Assembly (NCBI GenBank): GCA_964036155.1
Contig: OZ038422.1
Location: forward strand, 46,895,201 to 46,959,200
Length of the DNA stretch: 64,000 nucleotides
Direction: 5' to 3'
Source: Diploscapter coronatus
Lineage: Eukaryota; Nematoda; Chromadorea; Rhabditida; Rhabditidae
Part shown: piece by piece, positions 49,444-64,000 of the stretch
Layout: every line of letters starts with the position of its first letter
Position numbering within the stretch: the stretch's first letter is position 1
The notes under the pieces: generated by a model
Seen by the model: the letters and a program-made list of their open reading frames with translations, nothing else
Told to the model about the DNA's origin: nothing
Database searches by the model: none
Program-made: the position numbers and the translations under genes

Positions 49444-52400
49444 CTAGCGTCGGCTAGTAGAGGGCATTCCTGAATTGGTCCCAGAAGGGGCGTGGGTGGA
49501 CCTCGTATAGAACAGAAGATATGCCTTTTGGCGGAGCACGGTGGATTCTGAATTAGGGACAATTAGCGATAGGTCAAAGATAATGGCTGATCGCTAGCGT
49601 TGTGCCTTATCGTAACGCCTAAAAGTGATTGGGGCCATCTCTACCTGAGCACGGTTTGACGGACGAATCGTTGAAAAGGTACCAGCGGCCGTTGTGCTTG
49701 CCGAATGTGACGTAGTGACCGCAGTTCACACTAAAATGAAGGAATATTTGCTATATGTGTGTTTCAAAATTTTTTGACAATTAAACTGATTTATGAAGAC
49801 GTTTTTTTTTGTTTTTTGTTTAGCTCTATTCCAAAAGTGAACAACTCACCCCGAGCCATGGTGGACAACCAGGGAGGACAGGTCGAACGTGACGTGCTCC
49901 TCGTTCTTTTCCCTCAAGGCCGATGGTGCCATATATTGAGATATGTCCAGTCCAGTCAGGGGGAAATCGACCATGTTGTCCAATTTGCCACGATTATAGC
50001 TCACGTGCGACCAGCGGAAGCGTTTCAGGTGCAGGCAGAGCACCTGAATTTTTATTTCAGGCTTTTTCTATCGATCTTTATTTAAAAATTTGCATTTTTG
50101 AGAATATTTTGAAGAAAAAATCTTACATTCGGCAAAACTTTCAAAAACAGCTGTTTCGTGGAGGGTCGTTTGTCCATGCAATTCCCGCACATGTATTGTT
50201 CGCACTGAAATAAAAAAAGAACTAAAAATATATTCAAATTTTTGAATGACCTGATCGAGTTCTTCCTTGTCAAAGAATCTCCGAATGCAGTCCTGAAGCC
50301 GCATCGTCTGAGCGCGGCCATTTGCGGCCGGGACGAAAATATCCAAGGACAGGTCCATAAATGGGTCGTGTTTGTTGCTCGCAGTGTGACACGTTAGACA
50401 TATCACTTGGCTCTGAACGTTGAAATATAAGTTTCAAAACACATAATCGAGGAAGAGCAATAACGTTCATTACGCGAAAATCATATAACATCTAAACTTG
50501 ACTTGAAGAATAAGTAATAGGTTTAAAAAGTGACCAAGAAAGTTCATAGACTTCTAATGCATCCAACTTTATAAACTTTCAGACTAAATTAAAAAGTTAA
50601 TATTACCTGCAAGCTTCCCTCAAAGATTCTGGACACTGCCGTTCCATTCGGGTTGGCCGGCTGTCCTCCGATAACCGAAGTGAGCCATCTGTAATATAAA
50701 AATCCTAACTTTTTATGCTTATTGTTATATCTAGGATGGCCAAGTCGTGATATTCTAATTTTTATCGAATTAGATGTTTTCTTTTTCAAATATCGTACCT
50801 GTCTAGGGATTCAGGTATTCGGCACCTTCTCAATTCAGCATGCAATCGATCAATGAACACTCGGAGGAACTCGTGCGCATCCTGCTGTTGGTAGCCTCTG
50901 CAAAATATTTTCAATTTTATTTTTGAAATTCTGATAACGTAGCAAAATCGTTTAGAATTTCATCATTTGATGGCTGATTGTTTGAAACTTATTTCAAAAT
51001 CATCCTTTTATTTGTTTCTTGTGAGATTTCATGATAAGTTTCAGGATTTTGAAGATAGAACTTGGTTTTGAAATTCGATATTCGGAAATAAAATGCGATA
51101 TTTTACCTGAATCTCGGAGACATTTTCCACATAGCCTGCAAGAATGAGTCTGGCGAGTAGGCAGATGTCTCGCTCAAGTCCGTCAGACTGATCAGCACCT
51201 TCCTCAATTCTTCAGCCACCACGCTGAAAATTTGAATCTATAAGTTATGCTTCAGAAATTTAAATAAGAAGGTTCGAAGTGTTATTTTAATTTACCTATT
51301 TCGGGTCAATTCAAAAAATTACTTTCTTCAGAAATTATTCAATATTGAAGTTGTCTTTGTACAATATACAATTTAGACCCGATATATTTTTTCTTGCTAT
51401 TTTCAGAAAAATGGTCGAAGAGTATAACAAGCTAGATGTCTTATCTCAATTTTTTTTTAAAGTTATGAAAACTAGAGACTTGGATATATCAGTGGGCGAG
51501 CTCGGAGATCCACTGAAGGATGCGATGGACGCCCTCCTCGTGTTGTAAGCGGGACTGACGAGTGGGTGCTGCTCCTCGACGATATCGTCCGGTTCCAGAA
51601 TCGGCAGGCGCGTCAGGTAGTTACGAAAGACGTCCGCTGATCTAAAATAGTATATTTTTTTGAAAAGGAAAATGAAGTATTTTCCTAATTTTTTTTATAT
51701 ATAGATCGATCTGCTGCAAATTTATACTATCGAATTATCGCTAAGTTACATACTTTTTTTTTTAAAACATATTAAAAATTTGTATGAAAAACATTCCATT
51801 TTTGACATTTGTTGAAGGATAGGTTTAAGGAAAATTGATTTTTTAAAATAATGATAATTAAAAACTCGTACTGTAGCGCCTGAATGATGGAGTTCATGAA
51901 GCAGGTATTCCCGAGATTTCTCAGCCCCCTGAAGTGGACTTCCATTGAATTTCTGCCTCCATTTTTGCGATCTCTAGGGGGAGGGGAAGGCGACAAAGCC
52001 ATGTTGATCTAGATTTTTTTTCAATATTTTGAAATTTCAGTCATTTTTCCCGCTATCAATGCCAAGTCATAAATTTTCTGAACACTCGTCGCTCTATCGC
52101 TCCTTCGTCTATTGTGTGAAATTTCGCAATACGTCAAGGTCGAATCAATTATTACCACTAACGCGTATTTTTTCAACCTTACCTACTCTTCAAACTATCC
52201 TCAGGAAAGAAAAAGTAAAATTTCAAGTCTTTTGAGATAAATAACTCAATTACTCTGTTCAAAATTACCATGTTCAGAAAAAAAAACTATTTTCTAGCTT
52301 ATAGAAACTCAAATTACCCTTCTCTTCCTAGGTCTTAAAGCTCTTCCACCAATCAAAGGTCCTGATCCCGAGTCGAAGTAAGCTCCGACGGCCAGATCTG

Positions 52401-54282
52401 CTTTGGAAGCGCTGAGATGCAGAGAGGACAGGTTCCTATCGAGCTGCCCATTTGAGGCATTCGGCCTCAACCCGGGAACGACTTCCTCTTCAGGCACTGA
52501 GCCAGAGTCCTCGTCCAGTTGGACGATTCTGCAAACGTTTTATTGTTTTGTTTTAGAAGTGAAGACCAAGAGAGGACGATCGTCAGAAACTCTTTGCGAC
52601 CTACGCCCCCCAGCTTATTTTCATCTGACGAAAGTGCTCCCTAGATCTGCCAAGAAGTAATAATGAGAAAATTGATATGAGCTTAAGGAAGCTTGAAACA
52701 GTCTTTAATTCGAATGTTGTTTGCAAATAATTTAGGTGTTATCGTCTGAAGATCGTGCAAAAATGTTTAAAACTTTGAAGCACATCTGAAAATCTCAATT
52801 TAGCTTACCTTTCTTGAATAGCCTTCGCGCCGCCGTCGTTCTCTTCTTCTGTTTCTAGACCTTCCAAGTCGAGGGATAAATCAAACTCGGGCGGCATGTG
52901 ACAATGTTTGAAATTCTGCAGCTCCCTCAAAGATTCTCGGGTCAGCTGGATTTTCTGATCCTCAGTGTCATTGCCAACGAAGTCATCGCATTGGTAGCTA
53001 AAATAATGTTTGTTTATCAAAGATCATGAAATTGCAACTTTTTAGAAATGTGAATTTTTTGAGATATATCAATTCCGAACCATTGAGATTATTGGAAGCA
53101 CTCGGAAGTTTTCGATCCAATATTTGAATTTTGCTGAGAAATATACCGTAGCCTACTTTCAATTCACTATTCGTCATTATGGGTAAGAAAACGTTAGACA
53201 ATGGCGAATCTTATATCGGATCGAAAACCCAAGTCTGCTGGAAATAGATTTTGTAGGCTACAAATTCAAAGAGTCGTAAAACAATTCCTCCACGCTTTCT
53301 CAATAAAACTAAATCCATCTAAACTATTTACGTTTCAAAGTCTTTTCTGAGAAAATAAAAAACTGACCAATAGACCTCGGTGGAATGGAAGTTCATCATG
53401 ACGCAGTGCTTGTTCATCTGAGTGAAGTGGGTGAGGCCGTGCTTGTTGACGTACCGGCCACAGAACACGAGGCCGCACGCCAGACACAGCCATGGCGATT
53501 CGGCCGAGTCGCAAAGGACGCATGTGGCAGAGTGATTGCGAGCTCTGAAGCAATCAATAAAACATGAAATTTTCAGGCATTTAAAAAATGTTTTTATTTG
53601 TTTCCACACCCTTTTTGCTCATCTCTTTGGAGAAGATAGACTTTAACAAAGATATTATTATTTTGGCAAAAATCGTATTTTATATGAATCTATTTCTGTA
53701 ATTCTTGACAAAGTCATGCTAAATTTTCTTGGAGGAATTTATAGGGAAAACGATGCGGACAAAAATAGGCCATACCCCTCTCCGGTGACGGACTTCCTTC
53801 TGGGAGATCGGATTCGGCCGTTGACCGCGGGCTCTCGATTCTGTTCGTCTCCATCGTCGCCTGCGGCAGCGTGACGAGAAGAGGAATTATGTCCAGAACC
53901 CGACCCGGAATGCGAATGACCGTTCAGTCCACTGAATTTTGAGATTTCGAGAAATTAGAAAAGTGCTAAATTGGACTTTTGATTTGTAATCATTTTCAGA
54001 TTTTATGTGTTTCAGAAATTACTAGTCGATAAAAGTGAGATGTACACCTTGTTTTCAGCTCGCTAATACGCCGGATAATTTATTTCCATTGAAAAGTTCA
54101 AGATTTTGGTAAATGTACGCTTCGAAAGATAAAATGAGCAGAATACCGTTTTGATCATCCAGTTTCTTTAATTTTCCAATTTCTGACAAACTACAGTATC
54201 TTTCCTTCAGAACTTATACTTCAAAAATACTGAATACTCACCTGATGCATACCGACTTGGCTAGGTGCACGCAATCAACCAT
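49444..54282 (-). CDS. usp-3: ubiquitin-specific protease, USP3 type, 15 exons
   Basis: Deubiquitinase; USP3 acts on ubiquitinated histones. Exons (minus strand): 54282-54242, 53931-53776, 53544-53368, 52997-52809, 52528-52318, 52008-51872, 51641-51480, 51223-51107, 50897-50799, 50688-50607, 50412-50251, 50204-50127, 50043-49850, 49730-49645, 49547-49444. They total 1995 nt, or 664 aa (human USP3 is 520). The N-terminal ZnF-UBP runs from CVHLAKSVC through [17 protein letters not shown] to [13 protein letters not shown], with a long Ser/Gly/His-rich insert in it (about 15-68). Catalytic Cys294 lies in [27 protein letters not shown] follows, His607 lies in VNCGHY, and Asn622/Asp623 in FNDSSV. 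Exon 7 ends at a weak GTCTCT donor, chosen because it preserves frame. Divergent from rps-6. Confidence 0.93.
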
Positions 54283-55242
54283 TAAATTCTTGAAAAACGC
54301 TCTGAAATTTCTACTATTAGTAAAATTTATACAACAGAAACGACGAAAAAACGCGAAAAATCAATATTCCTCTAGTTACTTGGCAAATATTGCTAATTTC
54401 CACCATCCCCGTCAAAAATCACCTGCTAAAAATATCAAAAATCGATGAGAAATCGACATTTTTTCAAAGAAAAAGGCATCTTTTCATCGATTTTTAGCGA
54501 ATTTGCACGATTTTTCGGCGGATTTTCAAGGGTTTTCCGATAAATATGAGGGATAAACTATCGATGATTGCTGTGTTAATTAAGATTTGAAGTTAATTAG
54601 GATAATTAAAGGGTGGTCACAAGTTTTGCACGTGCGTTGGGCGTACCGCTTTGATTGAGACGGGGACTATTCTCTCCTCACTCTCGCTCTTTTCCTGCAT
54701 AGTGGGGGAGAAATAGCGCGCGAATAGGAGAGAACAGAAGATCGAGAGAAGAGGGTCAGGCAGTGAATGAGAGGCAGACACGCAGAGGACCCACCGCACG
54801 GCGCTACCGTATGCATTTTAGGAGCCATTTTCCATCGAATTCAACAAATTTCCAATTTGCTTTCATTTTCCTAGCTAATTACACAATTAACGCTTAATTA
54901 GGGGCAGGATAATTAGCTTCGAGTTGAGTTTTGTTCATGTTGAACTATGAAAATGCGTGAAGTTTGAGATTTTAGGAGATTTTGGAAATCGTAAATTGGC
55001 AATTTTTTATTTCCCAAATTTGTAGATGATATTCTTTGGGTCTAATTGGCATAATTTTTATTCTTGAAATCTTAAGCCTAGAATTTAGAAGTTTCTTCGA
55101 TGTTATTCTGAACTTTCTCGATTTTCTTGACGATTTGCTTTGGAATTCGTGATTTTTTCCGAATTTGTCGAGTTTTTCGATTTTTCAGTTCGAGGGTAAC
55201 ACTTGTTTGGTTGAGTGGTGAGAAACAAACGGCCATTGAAAG
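54283..55242. other. divergent promoter region, usp-3 and rps-6
   Basis: 960 bp between two divergent starts. Acceptors are present before each: one leaves a 19-nt leader for usp-3 (exon start 54301), and TTTTTCAG ending at 55188 leaves a 54-nt leader for rps-6. A GC-richer block of C/T and G/A runs lies at 54640-54810. Nothing more specific can be assigned. Confidence 0.45.
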
Positions 55243-58167
<2,925 letters not shown>

Positions 58168-61100
58168 GCGGGAAATATGGAGTTTAATCTTCCATTCTCT
58201 CACCAACTCGTCCCTCCACCCCTTCATTGTTTTGTTATCTATTTGATTTTTGCCCTGTTTTTCTTTTTTGAATTGAGTTGATGATTGATTTATGAATAAA
58301 AATATGAAAATGTTGAGAGATTTGGATTGCTTCTTGTCGACGAGAAATTGGTGTCCGGAAACCTCGCAACCTATTGCTAGTGAAATAGTATGTCAGGGTA
58401 AGCGAGTAGGGTAAAGGCTCCCATTTGATATACTATTTCATAAAGCGGCGAGGTTCGCGAGATATCCGAATTATCAAAAATTATTTTTAATGGAAGCAAA
58501 AGTAGATGGTAATGAAAATATTTGAATAGGGATGAAATTCCGGAGTTTATCTAGAAAAATTCGAATAGGTTTCAATTTCGAAGAAGTCCACCTTTAAAAG
58601 ATCGAAATTTTCAATTTTGGAGTAATACAAGCATTTTCTGCAAGAAAGAACATTTTCTTACCTTTATAAGTCATTACTCAATTAGTCCATGCAGTGTACA
58701 GCCTTCAGTCATGTTACCTACTTTCCAGCCGACTTTCATCTTTATCTTATTTTCTTTCTCCATCTAATTCTCTCATTCTTTCCTACTATTCCGTTTTCTG
58801 CTTCTTTTCTCCTTTTTTCCGGCCATAATATCGTTGCATCTCTTTTTGCAAAAGATTCGATCCTCTTTGAAAAGAGAATGGGGACAGTCAGAGATAATGA
58901 AAATGACGAGAAAAAGGGCACAGAAAAACAAAAGAGGAAGGAAAGATAATGAAGGTTGGAGAGATAAAAAGAAAGATAAAATTAAGGATTAAGCAAATTA
59001 AAGATAGCAAAAGAAGCAAAAATTAAAGAAATAACATGAAGAAGAAATAGTAATAAAAAGATAAAAATGGAAATATGAGGCAGTTCAAAAACGGAGAGAA
59101 GAAAGGAATAAGAAAACAAAGATAGCGTGGAAAAGAAAAATGCAGATAAAATTGGGATAATACAAATTAAAGAGATGAAAAGAACTTGAAGAAAGATAGA
59201 GAGACAGTGAGAGAGTATGGAAAAATGAAGAGATAGCAAGGAAAGCAGAAAATCTCGATATCTCTTGACTTGGATGTCTTCATCGTTCATTTAGATTTCG
59301 TTCATTTCTCCGCTCTTCACTTGATTTTCGCCTCCAAACTCCTTTCTTTTCTTCTTTCATTTTCTTTCCAAATCGATCCTCTTCTGTCTTTCGCTCTGGT
59401 CATTTCGCATTTCACGCAAAGCCCTCATCCCCATTTTGGACTATTTTCATCCGTTCTTCCAAAAAATTTCTGTCCTATCAGAAAGCCGATTAATAGAATC
59501 CCATCCAAATGGGGGTTATTGATTTTTTGACAAGTTTCGAGAATTTTTAGGCACTATTCGTTGAGATTGAACAGTAGGTTGCCTTTAGGTGGATCGGGAT
59601 TTTAATTAAAAAGGGTATTTTAGTGAAGATCACCTTCAAATTATGAAACATTTTACTAAATATTTTGATCTACTGATTTTCGAAATGCTTTATAACCATA
59701 TATCTATAGAATAAATGGGCTATGAAATTTTCTAGTCAACTGAATCTACAAAATCTAGAAACTTACCGAACAATGTTCTCTCAAGGCGAAGGATGTTCAA
59801 ATTCAGGGTCATATTTATATCTATTCCTCCTCTTTTTCATATTTATCGATTCGCGGTTGATTTGTCTCCACAAACTGATGATTTGGATGAATAGTTCATC
59901 GTTTCACTTTTCCCAGCAACCTGTTCCTTATATTTTCCCCACTTTGCCTAAGAAGGCTTTTGACTATGACTTCCCCCATTTCAGGGATAAGCCCTGCCAT
60001 TGAAGCTTCTGATCTTCATACTTGTAAAAATCACAAAAGCACTCGAATAGACGTTGTTCTTGCTAGGAAATGAATATCAACAAGACAATTGTATAATTGC
60101 AAATTTTCATGGTGATATACGTTCACTGAATTTTGAAGTGTATTCGTTGAATTTGATCGATCCGATCGAATAATAACTTCGGAGGGAGCATACCTTCAGA
60201 AATTTATTGAATGAGCTCACTTACGATGCTGGATTATCGTCCCGAAATTTTATTTTGATGCTGTTTTTCAAACGTAACCTAGATCTTCATTTTAATTCAC
60301 ATTTCTAATTCAACTTTGACGTATTCTGACATTTTTTGCATATTTATATTGATCCTACCAATGAGAAAATCTCTGAAAAGGCTGATCTTCGTCATATTTT
60401 AGAGAAAATATCATACTTAAGACAAAATAAGCTTACTTCTAATTTTTCTAGCAAAAAACAACTGATCAACTTTTTACTTATCTCTTCTATTATTACACGG
60501 TTTTCAGCTTTACTGGTTTTGTCACTTCGCGCGGCTTCCTTCGAAGAATTGCGTCTGAAACCTTGAATCCTCGCAAAAACGTTGTCCATCGACCTAGAGA
60601 CCATGCATTTCAAGGAGAGTCGAAAGATTCAGAGAAATGAGAGGCAAAACTTGTTCCATTGGACAGTCGTAGTCATTCTACCATTCTCTTAGAGATTTTC
60701 CTCTCTCTCTGCTATCTCCAAGTTTTTCATAGTCCCTAAGATCTCCAACATTTCTTCATTTCAAACTGTCCGCCATCTCGCGCATCCGCATACATTTGTA
60801 TTGAAATTCCCGTAAAAGGATTCGCGTTTAGAGTCTTTGAGTTAAACGCAGTCTATGAACAAGATGCCGATCTGTTGTTTGTTGTTTTTGTTAAAATAAC
60901 AACTCTGTCGTCTCCTATGAGTGTTGAAGATTTCTCCGTCAACTATCTGAAACAACAACAAAGATGACTAACCTAACTTTCTCTCTCAGAAGCATAAGCG
61001 AGTCCTTGAGTCTATGCAAATAAGCGATTCTGAATCTAAATGAATTAACCTCATTAGTCCATTAGTTACCCTCTATCGTAAGCGATTTATTTTTTTAGTC

Positions 61101-61299
61101 TTAACGACCTTCAATTTTTTTAGCAGAAGTTTTCTTCGTTTCTTCATTGATTTCGCCAAATTTAGTCATTATCACGAATCTACGCATTGCTGACCTCATT
61201 CAGATATTTTCGACGTAGAATTTGACTTATCGTTTATCGTTTTCAGACTAATTGTGAATTTCAAGATTCAACATTTCTGGCCGCGTTCCGTAAGCGGAC
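58168..61299. other. intergenic region after rps-6
   Basis: The rps-6 3' UTR with AATAAA at 58295-58300, then about 3 kb without a supportable gene. It contains an imperfect inverted-repeat element at 58355-58468 and alternating strand-biased tracts: pyrimidine-rich 58725-58860, purine-rich 58870-59255, pyrimidine-rich 59280-59480. Open frames here are low-complexity. An acceptor, GTTTTCAG, ends at 61246, 53 nt before the next ATG. Confidence 0.5.
58355..58468. repeat. imperfect inverted-repeat element downstream of rps-6
   Basis: The left arm reads CCGGAAACCTCGCAACC then TGAAATAGTATGTCA. The right arm reverse-complements to CGGATATCTCGCGAACCTCG then TGAAATAGTATATCA, about 70 percent matching over some 40 bp. 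Likely a decayed MITE. Confidence 0.5.
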
Positions 61300-62727
61300 A
61301 TGTCTATAGCACAATGGAAAAATAAATTCGGTAGGTTTTAGGGAAAAATATGCTGATCCAGCCATTTATTGACGGTGCTTAAAATGATCAATTTGTGCTA
61401 ATTTCCAGATTTCCAAAGATTACACCGATTTTTGCGTTCTCTTTTGTACGCAGAAGACGTCGATTATTCGCAATTCGAAAGCAAACTGGATGGCACTGAT
61501 ATAGCGACTTTCCGGGAAAACGACAAAGCCTTTCGATTATTCGGAACAAATGTCCACGTTAAGGTCATTTTAGTTGTTTTGTTTTGTTGTTGTTTTTTTT
61601 TTTTAATTATTTAGACTATAGACGAAATAGCGTATTGAAATAGAAATTCAACATTTTCACAAAGCCGTTTTTAAACTTATGAAAGAATTCACAATTTTAC
61701 TTCAAATTTTATACATTTTATTGAATATTCAAGATACGTTTCACAAATCTCTAATAGCTCTAAGAAAGGGGTGAATAATTGAGTCTATGTGTTCGGTTGT
61801 AATTGTACCAGCAAGAGGACGGAAATATTCGAAATTTGCAGGCTGGAGCCTACATCGCTTGCATTATTGGCCTCATCGTCACGATGGTTTACGTTGTCGT
61901 TTACTCATTCTTCCATTACCGCGGTATGGGACGAAACCCATTCATCGATCATCTGGAGTTAGGTAATCAAAAGATATAAATTTTTATTCAAACATCGATT
62001 TTGTGAAGTCAAACAACAATGCCAAGCAGTTAGTTTTCTTTTGAACGAATGTCTTTATTAGTGAAACAAATCTGAATTTATTATGCATGATTTCTGTATC
62101 AAGTCAATAAAAACTCTCCAATCGTTCAACATGACTAAAATTTTGATACATTTTAAAGCGACGATTTTAGTCGACCTCATTTTCGCGATACTCCTCGGTA
62201 TTCCATGCCATTTCATGCTATTCTACGGACTGCGAGCGGGCAAATCTATTTGGTTCTCGTAAGTCACAAAAATCGATCTTCTTCTCAAAAACCTGGATTT
62301 CAGGCCATTTCTCATATTCTACACAACGAATTTCGTTCTTAATATTGTATTTACGATTTTGACGCTGTCGGCTTTTGGTTTGGACGTCCACCGAAAGATC
62401 TTTGGAAATGTCCGATTCGATCTCGGATGGACTCTGTTTCAGGTAACTTTTACATTTTCCTAAAACGAGCTACAAATTTGTTTGATTTCATCAAAGTCTT
62501 CTCATTAAAACTTCGAATTTAGATATTATTCACTTCCTCACAAGGACTTGCCATTTACGTTGTGATTAAAGCTCGCCGGTACGTGAACGCCAAAGATTTC
62601 TGGAGGCGAAAAAGCCAAGAGGTCAGAAAAATTTCGGAAAAAAAAACACACACACACACACACAATAAAATCGATATTTTAGAGAAACTCCCAGTCAATA
62701 GTCGCCGACGGTGTTGTTATCGATTAA
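61300..62727 (+). CDS. four-transmembrane protein of unknown function, 7 exons
   Basis: Exons: 61300-61330, 61409-61563, 61842-61962, 62171-62258, 62304-62442, 62523-62621, 62683-62727. They total 678 nt, or 225 aa. The hydrophilic N-terminal 60 residues include FRLFGTNVHVKAG. Four hydrophobic helices follow: about 63-86 (YIACIIGLIVTMVYVVVYSF), 103-124 (VDLIFAILLGIPCHFMLFYG), 133-157 (FYTTNFVLNIVFTILTLSAF) and 174-194. The short cytoplasmic-looking tail is basic, then ends VADGVVID. No signal peptide or catalytic motif is seen. The topology resembles LAPTM-like or other four-helix nematode membrane families, but I do not recognise an orthologue. Exon 4 has two in-frame acceptors 12 nt apart (starting 62159 or 62171); the second, GATTTTAG, is stronger. 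The first would add ATIL. Confidence 0.8.
62647..62664. repeat. (CA)n simple repeat
   Basis: About nine CA units inside the last intron of the four-TM gene, just before its acceptor. Confidence 0.9.
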
Positions 62728-62818
62728 AGTTTCACTGACCGTATTTATATTCTAATAGTAGGGCACCCCTCAAATGCCAAAATTACCCAGTGCCTAATTC
62801 ATGCTATTCCAGAAAGTG

Positions 62819-62849
<31 letters not shown>

Positions 62850-63473
62850 GTTCTTTCGAATGCATAGAGTGAATTTTATCTCGATTTGAAGTAATTACGA
62901 TAATTAGGCGAGGAGCTATGACGGTCTAAAAACTCCGACTTTTCGAAAAATCAGGTCTCTGAAAATAGAAGGGCATGCTCTTCTATTAGAATAAATACGG
63001 TAGCTAACATATCCTCATGCATATGTTGCGATCATATATGTATATGATGTTTTCTTTAGTTGAAGCTTCAAGGTTTATTTTTTGATATTAAAAATACTTC
63101 AATTAAAGAAAAGACGATATTTATCAAATACGGCTCAATTGATACGCAATTCTTGCGACATATGTATAATTTCACCCTGCTTGATCATTCCAAATAAATA
63201 TATATATATATTTATTATATATTGCATACATAAAATGATAGCAATATAACGATGGCAATCTAATGAGAATGGCAGTACACAAGCAAGAGGACGTAATTAT
63301 AATATCATACGTGGAATTGGGTAAACGATGTATATATTATGAAAGCCAGAAACGTTTGTGACAGATGGCACGTCGATATGAAATTTACTAAAATTATTAG
63401 CTCAATTTTAGAAAAAGTAAATTTCATATCGAGGGAGAAATGATATGGTGATGAAATTCATGCCGAAAATGGT
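62728..63473. other. convergent 3' region with T-tract and AT repeat
   Basis: Contains a run of 26 T (62819-62844) and an A/T alternating palindrome AATAAATATATATATATA near 63194. No gene is seen. Confidence 0.55.
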
Positions 63474-63992
63474 CTAGAAGAAGAAATCGTCCTCGGTTTC
63501 TTCTGGCACTTCTCGGGGCGGTGGTAGTTTTCTGAACATTTAACATGATTTGGAAGGTATTATCTTGGTTTTCAAAATTCAAACATTTAAAATGCATAAA
63601 GTCGCTTTCAAAAGAAAGATTTCAATCGGGAATTTTGGAAGTGCGATTTTTTCTGCGGCAATATTGACATCCCTGGTTTTACTTGTTGACCAATTTCATA
63701 GTTTTGGCAATAACATACTCAACAGGCAGATCCGGGAGTTGATCGTCATTGTCGACTTCCGCGTGCGGTCGGGGGTTGATGTTCTTGGGATGCGACTGGG
63801 CCGCAGCCGGCGGTGCCTGTTGTTTAGCTGGGACGGGGATGTAGTGAGCCACGCTAAAGTCTTCCGTGTTTACCACTCTAATTTGAAACAACTTACTTGT
63901 TGACGACCCTCCTCTCGTACTGCCTTCCGTACTGGTCAGTGACGATCACTTGACGATGCGCGGGAGCCAAGTGGTAGCCATGACGGGCTGAT
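63474..63992 (-). CDS. C-terminal exons of an unrecognised protein (partial)
   Basis: Three terminal exons on the minus strand: 63992-63897, 63877-63683, 63531-63474, about 116 codons. The acceptor TTTTCCAG lies at 63995-63993 and beyond, so earlier exons are outside the window. Phases join cleanly. The sequence begins SARHGYHLAPAHRQVIVTDQ, continues with a repeated VVNK and VVNT junction, a Pro/Ala-rich segment (PVPAKQQAPPAAAQSHP), an acidic DNDDQLPDLPVEYV, then KKLPPPREVPEETEDDFFF. It looks like a disordered, proline-rich acidic tail, such as found on scaffold or cytoskeletal proteins. No family is assigned. It is convergent with the four-TM gene. Confidence 0.7.
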
Positions 63993-64000
63993 CTGGAAAA

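Noticed and set aside
58982..59290. 102-codon minus-strand frame that looks like a multi-pass membrane protein
   Set aside because: It is the complement of a purine-rich low-complexity tract, so the hydrophobicity is compositional.

Overview
This 64 kb window is nematode nuclear DNA. It is AT-rich, every gene is split by many short introns, and nearly all introns end in TTTTCAG-type acceptors. The proteins match the Caenorhabditis SAX-3 and DYB-1 families almost end to end (recalled comparison, no search run). A splice acceptor with no obvious upstream coding exon lies 0-55 nt before most start codons, as expected for spliced-leader trans-splicing. Exon models were assembled by hand: donors, acceptors and reading phase were checked, and each complete model closes as a whole number of codons.

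Layout. Positions 1-20761 (+) hold a complete sax-3/Robo axon-guidance receptor gene in 28 exons, with a 5.1 kb first intron and a 7.0 kb intron between Ig4 and Ig5. Positions 22562-23991 (-) hold a small F-box/kelch gene with a 140 bp palindromic element inside an intron. Positions 25644-29290 (+) hold a 12-exon gene that I read as an HPS1-like (BLOC-3) protein. Positions 29821-30493 (-) are rps-21, and 31752-34987 (+) is a HERP-type ER ubiquitin-like protein, divergent from rps-21. Positions 36447-40998 (-) are dystrobrevin (dyb-1). Positions 43706-46286 (-) are TRMT61A and 46313-47429 (-) are VPS25. These two are separated by only 26 nt, so they probably form an operon. Positions 49444-54282 (-) are a USP3-type deubiquitinase, divergent from rps-6 (55243-58167, +), whose protein carries an unusually long basic tail. 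Positions 61300-62727 (+) encode a four-helix membrane protein. Positions 63474-63992 (-) are the last three exons of an unrecognised gene that continues beyond the window.

The genes do not form one pathway. They mix housekeeping (rps-6, rps-21, TRMT61A, VPS25, USP3, HERP) with neuromuscular and developmental genes (sax-3, dyb-1). The non-coding part holds several short inverted-repeat elements (one with the signature of a PIF/Harbinger MITE), long one-sided pyrimidine or purine tracts, simple repeats, and a possible tiny secreted-peptide ORF inside sax-3 intron 1. The most notable points are the tightly spaced VPS25-TRMT61A pair, the HPS1-like gene in a nematode, the extended RPS6 tail, and the palindrome-bearing intron whose retention would truncate the kelch protein. 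I saw no convincing new multi-gene system.
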